Assembly: GCA_030429975.1 (NCBI GenBank)
Contig: JAUIGB010000002.1
Location: forward strand, 1-64,000
Direction: 5' to 3'
Length of the DNA: 64,000 nucleotides
Source of the DNA: a bacterium
GTDB taxonomy: Bacteria; Patescibacteriota; Saccharimonadia; Saccharimonadales; Saccharimonadaceae
A program made the translations under genes and the position numbers. Positions 58,832 through 64,000 of this stretch are shown piece after piece. The notes under the pieces were generated by a model that had not been told where the DNA came from, searched no databases, and worked only from the letters and a program-made list of their open reading frames with translations. How positions within the stretch are numbered: position 1 is the first letter of the stretch; each line of letters starts with the position of its first letter.

Positions 58832-59520
58832 ATAAAAAAGCGGGCGGACTTAACGCCACCAAACTTAGGATGATTCTTTTCGTGTCCATGGCCTTGATAC
58901 TAATAGCCGGTGGAGTGGCATTCTGGTTTATGCGCGTTATGTTAGTGGATTTTGCAAATGAAGTCAGAAACACGACTTTAGAATCCGCCACTACAAGCAA
59001 CGACATAGTGAAACTAGAAGGTCTCAAAAAAGTACTTGATAACGAAAAAGATGATGTCGAGAGAGCCGGGGATATTCTTGCCGATACAGAATCCTACATT
59101 TACCAAGAGAGAATCATCGACGATTTGAACAAGTATTCTAAGCTTGCGGGAGTAAAGATTGTCTCTATCACCTTTAATTCCACTGGATCTGACGCAGGCG
59201 GTAGCTCGACGGCCCCGGTAGCAGAAACCCCGCCAACCGAGGGCGAACCCGCAGGAGGTGAAATGACCGGTGGTGAGGCAGGATTCGAAGGAGAATCAAT
59301 CGACGCACCGGTCGCTGCTACACCACTCAGTACGGTTAGCATCACAGTTAATTTAACTACCCCGGCCAAATACGAGAATGTCATGCAATTTTTGAGATAC
59401 ATAGAGTACAATACGCCCAAAATGCAGGTAAGGGGCGTTTCTTTGACGAATTCATCATCAGGCACCGATAAACTACAGTTATTAGTTCCATCATTCGACA
59501 TAGAGGTATATACAAAATGA
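58825..59520 (+). CDS. pilO: PilO-like protein
   Basis: N-term TM, coiled coil, position after pilN. Confidence 0.8.
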   Translation: MVDKKAGGLNATKLRMILFVSMALILIAGGVAFWFMRVMLVDFANEVRNTTLESATTSNDIVKLEGLKKVLDNEKDDVERAGDILADTESYIYQERIIDDLNKYSKLAGVKIVSITFNSTGSDAGGSSTAPVAETPPTEGEPAGGEMTGGEAGFEGESIDAPVAATPLSTVSITVNLTTPAKYENVMQFLRYIEYNTPKMQVRGVSLTNSSSGTDKLQLLVPSFDIEVYTK

Positions 59521-59792
59521 AAGGCTCAATAAATACTAGTGTCATCACGAATTTTATATCAAAACACCACCCTTTCATATTCACCGTATCTATTCTACTA
59601 ATAATTGCTGGGTCTGTGTTCTCGCTCTATCAAATAGTCAACGACGTACTGAGCAAACCTATACTGCCCAGTAGCAGCGTGACCTCATTTGATTCCGAAA
59701 CAATAGAAAAAATACAGAAATTACACGACAGCGATATAGACACGGCAACGCTTATTATTCCATCGGGTAGATATAATCCATTTATTGAATAA
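59517..59792 (+). CDS. Small single-TM protein at the end of the pil operon
   Basis: 91 aa, one TM, 4-nt overlap with pilO. Confidence 0.7.
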   Translation: MKGSINTSVITNFISKHHPFIFTVSILLIIAGSVFSLYQIVNDVLSKPILPSSSVTSFDSETIEKIQKLHDSDIDTATLIIPSGRYNPFIE

Positions 59793-59815
59793 GTTAAAGG
59801 GTTTATACTGTAGAT

Positions 59816-60400
59816 ATGCTTATTAGCGGAGCACAACTTCTTGGCACGCCAGTTATGAGTTTACAGACAGGCAAAGAGATAGCCGTCACAGACGTAGCCA
59901 TTATTAACCCCCACAACCTCACAGTGATTGCATACAGGCTGCGCGGTAAACACCTGGACTTTGATCCAGCCTATGTTCGAATTGCCGATGTTCGAGAAAT
60001 AGGAAATATAGGTATGATCGTAGACAGTAGTGACGAATTAATCGGTGAGGAAGATATCGTAACCGACAAGCCAATCTATGAAATGTCATATGAACTTCAA
60101 GGTAAGCTCGTGATTGACGATCGCAAAAAAAAGATGGGCAAAGTTGATGATTATATACTTGATATAGACAGCTTTACAATTCAAAAAGTTGCAGTGCATA
60201 GACCCTTGCTTCACAGTTTCAAGGACGCAGTGCTCTTGGTGCATCGAGGCCAGATAGTCGAAGTAACCGACGATTGCGTCGTGATACAGTCGGGCTCGAC
60301 CAAACATAAGTCCAAAGCCAAAGACAAAAAGAGCTATGTTAATCCTTTTCGCCAGTCCACGCCCCAGCCAGAAACTATCAAGATGGACGACAAGCACTAG
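59816..60400 (+). CDS. PRC-barrel domain protein
   Basis: LLGTPVMSLQTGKEIAVTDVAIINPHNLTVIAYRL. Confidence 0.75.
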   Translation: MLISGAQLLGTPVMSLQTGKEIAVTDVAIINPHNLTVIAYRLRGKHLDFDPAYVRIADVREIGNIGMIVDSSDELIGEEDIVTDKPIYEMSYELQGKLVIDDRKKKMGKVDDYILDIDSFTIQKVAVHRPLLHSFKDAVLLVHRGQIVEVTDDCVVIQSGSTKHKSKAKDKKSYVNPFRQSTPQPETIKMDDKH

Positions 60401-61044
60401 TCTGAACTAATTGCACTTTTTATATCATCATACGAAAAACCTTGACGGGCTAGGTATTGAATCAGTTTTTGTTCGTCATACTTGTTGGCTTTTTTAGCGA
60501 TAATTTTTTTTAGCTCACCAATATCATCACGCTCCGATTCGGCCAATGCGTTATCGATGAATTTCGCGTTGACCCCCTTGATCATTAATTCGTTACGTAG
60601 TTTTCGCATACTGGATCCCTTGCGCTGATTGCGATTTTCCACCCAGAACTTTGCGAATTTTTCGTCGTTAATGTAATCCTTTTCTAACAGCCGTTCATAA
60701 ACTCTTTTGGTAATAGTCTCGCTAACACCTTCCCTGTCTATTATCTCGCCCGTCCTTTTGTTGCGCACTTTTTTCGTTAGTGTCTTTTTATACAAATAGT
60801 CGCGCACTTCCTTAGAAGAGTGCGGGCGCATCAGGCAATATTCAAGAGTTCTAGCATAGAGTTTGCCAAATTGACTCTCATCTTCGAGTTTTCTCAACTC
60901 ATCGTTGTCATACTCGTTGCCAATTTTGATTCCCAAATCTACAACCTGCGTAATATCTAGGCTGAATCTATATTTGCCGTCAACCATGACATTGACACGG
61001 TTGGCGTCTCTTTGCTGGACCGTTATTGCTGTTATTCTCATCAA
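60397..61044 (-). CDS. recX: Regulatory protein RecX
   Basis: RPHSSKEVRDYL; RQGFSYDDIKSAI; close to recA. Confidence 0.88.
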   Translation of the reverse strand: MMRITAITVQQRDANRVNVMVDGKYRFSLDITQVVDLGIKIGNEYDNDELRKLEDESQFGKLYARTLEYCLMRPHSSKEVRDYLYKKTLTKKVRNKRTGEIIDREGVSETITKRVYERLLEKDYINDEKFAKFWVENRNQRKGSSMRKLRNELMIKGVNAKFIDNALAESERDDIGELKKIIAKKANKYDEQKLIQYLARQGFSYDDIKSAISSD

Positions 61045-61625
61045 AGTATGTTATCGTGCGCCAAAGCGTCCGTCAGTTGCGGTAATTCCGTTCCGTAACT
61101 TGACGTGAGGTGTCCGCCATTTTTCACTGTAATCATCTTGCCCCCTAAGGCTCTGCTTGCATCTACCGCGTCATCATAGGAGCAGTACCCATCATTGTCA
61201 CCGTGGACAAAATAAAAGCTATCTGCTTTTTTCTTAATAATCGACAAATCAAACCCCTCTTCGGGAAAAAGCTGAGCAAACTGATCTGTTTCAAAATCCG
61301 AAAGCTTACTCGTAAGGTTTTGGTTCAAAAAAGCACCTACGAGTACAGCAGCTTTGACCTTTGGAAATTCACTTCTGGCGAGCAAATTAAGAACTGTTGT
61401 GGCCCCGGAAGAATGACCGACAATGACATTGTCATTGAAGCCCCATCCTTTTGTTGTCAGGAAGTCCCAGTATTCAGTCCTGTTGGGGGTATGGTTATTG
61501 GGAAGTACCGGTGTCCATACCTCATAGCCACTTTGCTCGAACTGTTGCTTCAGCCACGGCCACCAATGATGCGTAGGGTCACCGTCAGTACCATGCAAAA
61601 ATACCGCCCTTTTTGTCATTTCCAA
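61041..61625 (-). CDS. RBBP9/YdeN-like serine hydrolase
   Basis: LHGTDGDPTHHWWPWL; VGHSSGATT; NGGHLTS. Confidence 0.85.
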   Translation of the reverse strand: MEMTKRAVFLHGTDGDPTHHWWPWLKQQFEQSGYEVWTPVLPNNHTPNRTEYWDFLTTKGWGFNDNVIVGHSSGATTVLNLLARSEFPKVKAAVLVGAFLNQNLTSKLSDFETDQFAQLFPEEGFDLSIIKKKADSFYFVHGDNDGYCSYDDAVDASRALGGKMITVKNGGHLTSSYGTELPQLTDALAHDNIL

Positions 61626-61945
61626 ACCCTTTCTATATTTTTTTCTTCCTTTTTCATGAATGCATCAAATAAATCAATGCCGGTTAGCGAAGCTAGTCCT
61701 GTAAGCACGATGAAGACGTCCGCTATTTCCTCCGCTAGCTCCGTCTGTTGCATCGTCTCAGTAAACTTCAAGCCCGAAAGCTTACGGATAGCTTTTGCAA
61801 CCTCACCGACTTCTTCGGTGAGTAGCAACATTTTCTTCTCTGGGTTTTTCAAGTCGAATCCCCGTTCGACATTCATGCTCCAGACGTAATCCTGTATCTC
61901 CCTGAGTGTGCTCCTATCGTTGATAGCAGGTCGTGTTGATGGCAT
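61616..61945 (-). CDS. MazG-like nucleotide pyrophosphohydrolase
   Basis: LLTEEVGEVAKAIRK; ELAEEIADVFIVL. Confidence 0.88.
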   Translation of the reverse strand: MPSTRPAINDRSTLREIQDYVWSMNVERGFDLKNPEKKMLLLTEEVGEVAKAIRKLSGLKFTETMQQTELAEEIADVFIVLTGLASLTGIDLFDAFMKKEEKNIERVWK

Positions 61946-62980
61946 TTATACCTCTTCTTCGGCTACTTTTGTGCGGACCTTTTTGTCAATTTCCGTAAGT
62001 GTCTTTGAATTTTCTTTCAAATATTCCTTTGTGGCTTCGCGTCCTTGGCCAATTTTCTCGTCGTTATAATCAAACCATGCACCAGATTTACCAACAATAC
62101 CATGTTGAACGGCGAGGTCGAGTACGTCACCAGTTTTTGAAATACCCTCGTTGTACATTATGTCGAACTCGGCAACGCGGAATGGTGGCGCTATCTTGTT
62201 CTTGACGACTTTGACCTTGGTGCGATTACCTATAATTTCCTCTCCGCTCTTGATCTGGCCTATTCGACGAATATCAATGCGGACAGACGCGTAAAACTTC
62301 AGTGCATTACCGCCAGTTGTTGTTTCTGGATTACCAAACATAACGCCAATCTTCATACGTATTTGGTTGATGAAGATAACGGTAGTTTTAGACTTATTGA
62401 TTATACCCGTCAGTTTACGGAGTGCCTGGCTCATTAGTCGAGCCTGAAGTCCCATGTGACTATCACCCATCTCGCCGTCAATCTCAGCCTGCGGGACAAG
62501 CGCGGCGACCGAGTCGACCACAACGAGGTCGACCGCGTTACTACGGACCAATGTCTCTGCAATCTCGAGCGCCTGTTCACCGTTGTCTGGCTGGCTAACT
62601 AGTAGGTTGTCCGTATCAACACCCAACTTTCTCGCATAGGCTGGATCGAGCGCGTGCTCTGCATCGATAAATGCAGCAGTTCCGCCCTTGCGCTGTACCT
62701 CGGCAATAGCATGTAGAGTCAGCGTGGTTTTACCAGAGCTTTCTGGACCATAAATCTCTATTATTCTACCTTTTGGATAGCCCCCTCCCAGCGCAATATC
62801 CAAACTTAATGCACCAGATTGAATTAGCTCAACGTCCGCTTTGTGAGCTTCGCCGAGTTTCATAATAGATCCATCACCAAACTGGCTGGTAATTTGCTCC
62901 ATTGCTAGCCCTAGAGCCTTTAGTTTTCCGTCTTTTGCCGATGTATCAGACACGGCCGATTTGTCCACTTTTTTAGCCAC
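61946..62980 (-). CDS. recA: Recombinase RecA
   Basis: [49 protein letters not shown]. Confidence 0.98.
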   Translation of the reverse strand: MAKKVDKSAVSDTSAKDGKLKALGLAMEQITSQFGDGSIMKLGEAHKADVELIQSGALSLDIALGGGYPKGRIIEIYGPESSGKTTLTLHAIAEVQRKGGTAAFIDAEHALDPAYARKLGVDTDNLLVSQPDNGEQALEIAETLVRSNAVDLVVVDSVAALVPQAEIDGEMGDSHMGLQARLMSQALRKLTGIINKSKTTVIFINQIRMKIGVMFGNPETTTGGNALKFYASVRIDIRRIGQIKSGEEIIGNRTKVKVVKNKIAPPFRVAEFDIMYNEGISKTGDVLDLAVQHGIVGKSGAWFDYNDEKIGQGREATKEYLKENSKTLTEIDKKVRTKVAEEEV

Positions 62981-63048
62981 GGTGGTGGTCCCTCCTATTA
63001 GTAATTGTTTCTATTATACAGCACGCTATGTTTGATATAATAGAGCTA

Positions 63049-63552
63049 ATGCAATCAAAAAATACTTCTCGCCAACACGGCTTTACGGTTATTGAACTGA
63101 TGATTGTTGGGGTTGTTCTAGTAGTATCAGGATTTTTGGTGTTCATACAGATGAATGACCTAGAGATTCGCAACCATGACGTGCAGAGAAAAACAGCAAT
63201 AAACGCCATGCACTATGCATTAGAAGAAGTGTATTACAAACAACATAAATCGTACCCTGAGCACTTGTCTACATCCGTCCTGCCATCGGTAGATCCAGAT
63301 CTATTTACCGATCCAGATGGTTTTACGTTGGGTGAAGAAATTTTAACTGAAGCCGAGTTGAACACTATCGTCGAACAAGGTAACGCATCAGAGACCACAG
63401 AAAAGCGACTTAGTTCACTGGGTGCTGGGAAAAGCCCAAACTACTACTACGAACCTACCGATTGTAATGAAAAGGGTAATTGCAAAAGTTACACACTCTA
63501 TGCAGACCTTGCAAAGGAAGGACGCTATAAAAAGGAGAGTCTTCACGACTAG
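63049..63552 (+). CDS. Type IV pilin-like protein (start trimmed from 63028)
   Basis: QHGFTVIELMIVGVVLVVSGFLV; TATAAT ending 7 nt before the ATG at 63049. Confidence 0.82.
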   Translation: MQSKNTSRQHGFTVIELMIVGVVLVVSGFLVFIQMNDLEIRNHDVQRKTAINAMHYALEEVYYKQHKSYPEHLSTSVLPSVDPDLFTDPDGFTLGEEILTEAELNTIVEQGNASETTEKRLSSLGAGKSPNYYYEPTDCNEKGNCKSYTLYADLAKEGRYKKESLHD

Positions 63553-64000
63553 TCTCCGGCTATAGGTCGACCGTTCTTGAACGCTTCTATTGCGTTATGC
63601 AGTCGTGCGGCTTCCTTTTTTGGGTTTTCCACGTATCGAAATCTGTAGGTAGTCTCTTCGCCCTCTGTAGTTAAGCGAATAGATCCGTAATTAAGCAAAG
63701 TCTGTATGATGCCCGATTTCGTGTAGCTCGCATCCTCGATATTCGCCAGACTGATAGTCTGCTCATGGTGCGCAAAAAGTGAGTGTTGCGTTTCCTGAAT
63801 CACGCTTTCATTGGTCAATACGAATCTATTCTTGTTATACACATACGACACTACGTACGCACCTATTGAAATTAACGTGGCCAGAGAGAATGCCGGCACC
63901 AAGAATGATATAAATGGCGGCCTTCCCGTAGGCACTAATGAAGGATAGCTAGCCAACCCTGCAACTATCAAAAGAACCAAAAACGCTGCGAACCCTATTG
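63549..64000 (-). CDS. PH-domain (bPH2-like) membrane protein, probably open at the window edge
   Basis: TM segments, then VYNKNRFVLTNESVIQETQHSLFAHHEQTISLANIEDASYTKSGIIQTLLNYGSIRL. Confidence 0.7.
   Translation of the reverse strand, partial: IGFAAFLVLLIVAGLASYPSLVPTGRPPFISFLVPAFSLATLISIGAYVVSYVYNKNRFVLTNESVIQETQHSLFAHHEQTISLANIEDASYTKSGIIQTLLNYGSIRLTTEGEETTYRFRYVENPKKEAARLHNAIEAFKNGRPIAGD

Noticed and set aside
1-64000. Prophage, CRISPR-Cas, restriction-modification or toxin-antitoxin systems
   Set aside because: No cas, capsid, integrase, transposase, methylase-endonuclease pair or toxin family was recognised in any frame of the ORF track.

Overview
The window looks like a dense chromosomal segment of a Saccharibacteria/TM7-like (Patescibacteria/CPR) genome using the standard code (TGA works as a stop). 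This placement is inference from gene content: a type IV pilus locus, MurT/GatD, an LPXTG surface protein, an Rpf-like protein and compact gene packing. Housekeeping genes include iscS-like, tatD, metG, rsmA, uvrD/pcrA, tpiA, pgk, pyk, folD, murB, glyA, murA, rny, tsaB/tsaE, recX and recA. The type IV pilus set is pilB-C-M-N-O plus several (pseudo)pilins. Seven tRNAs are visible; there are no rRNAs and no CRISPR. Leading second-look items: (1) a minus-strand operon with a LuxI-like acyl-signal synthase candidate, two 7TM-GAF histidine kinases and a SAM methyltransferase, with a G8 tract just upstream of the last kinase start; (2) a GspI/J/K-like pseudopilin trio whose K-like member carries a large RCC1-repeat domain; (3) an XRE HTH-MurA fusion with an apparently leaderless promoter and a perfect palindrome between -35 and -10; (4) tRNAs followed by hairpins and inverted copies of their own T-arms, two with chains of further hairpins and a direct copy of the tRNA 3' end; (5) a GC-rich, actinobacterial-looking lipoprotein island around tRNA-Glu, one gene of which lies between long inverted repeats. 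Everything was done by eye. Family names are from recalled motifs and no database search was run.
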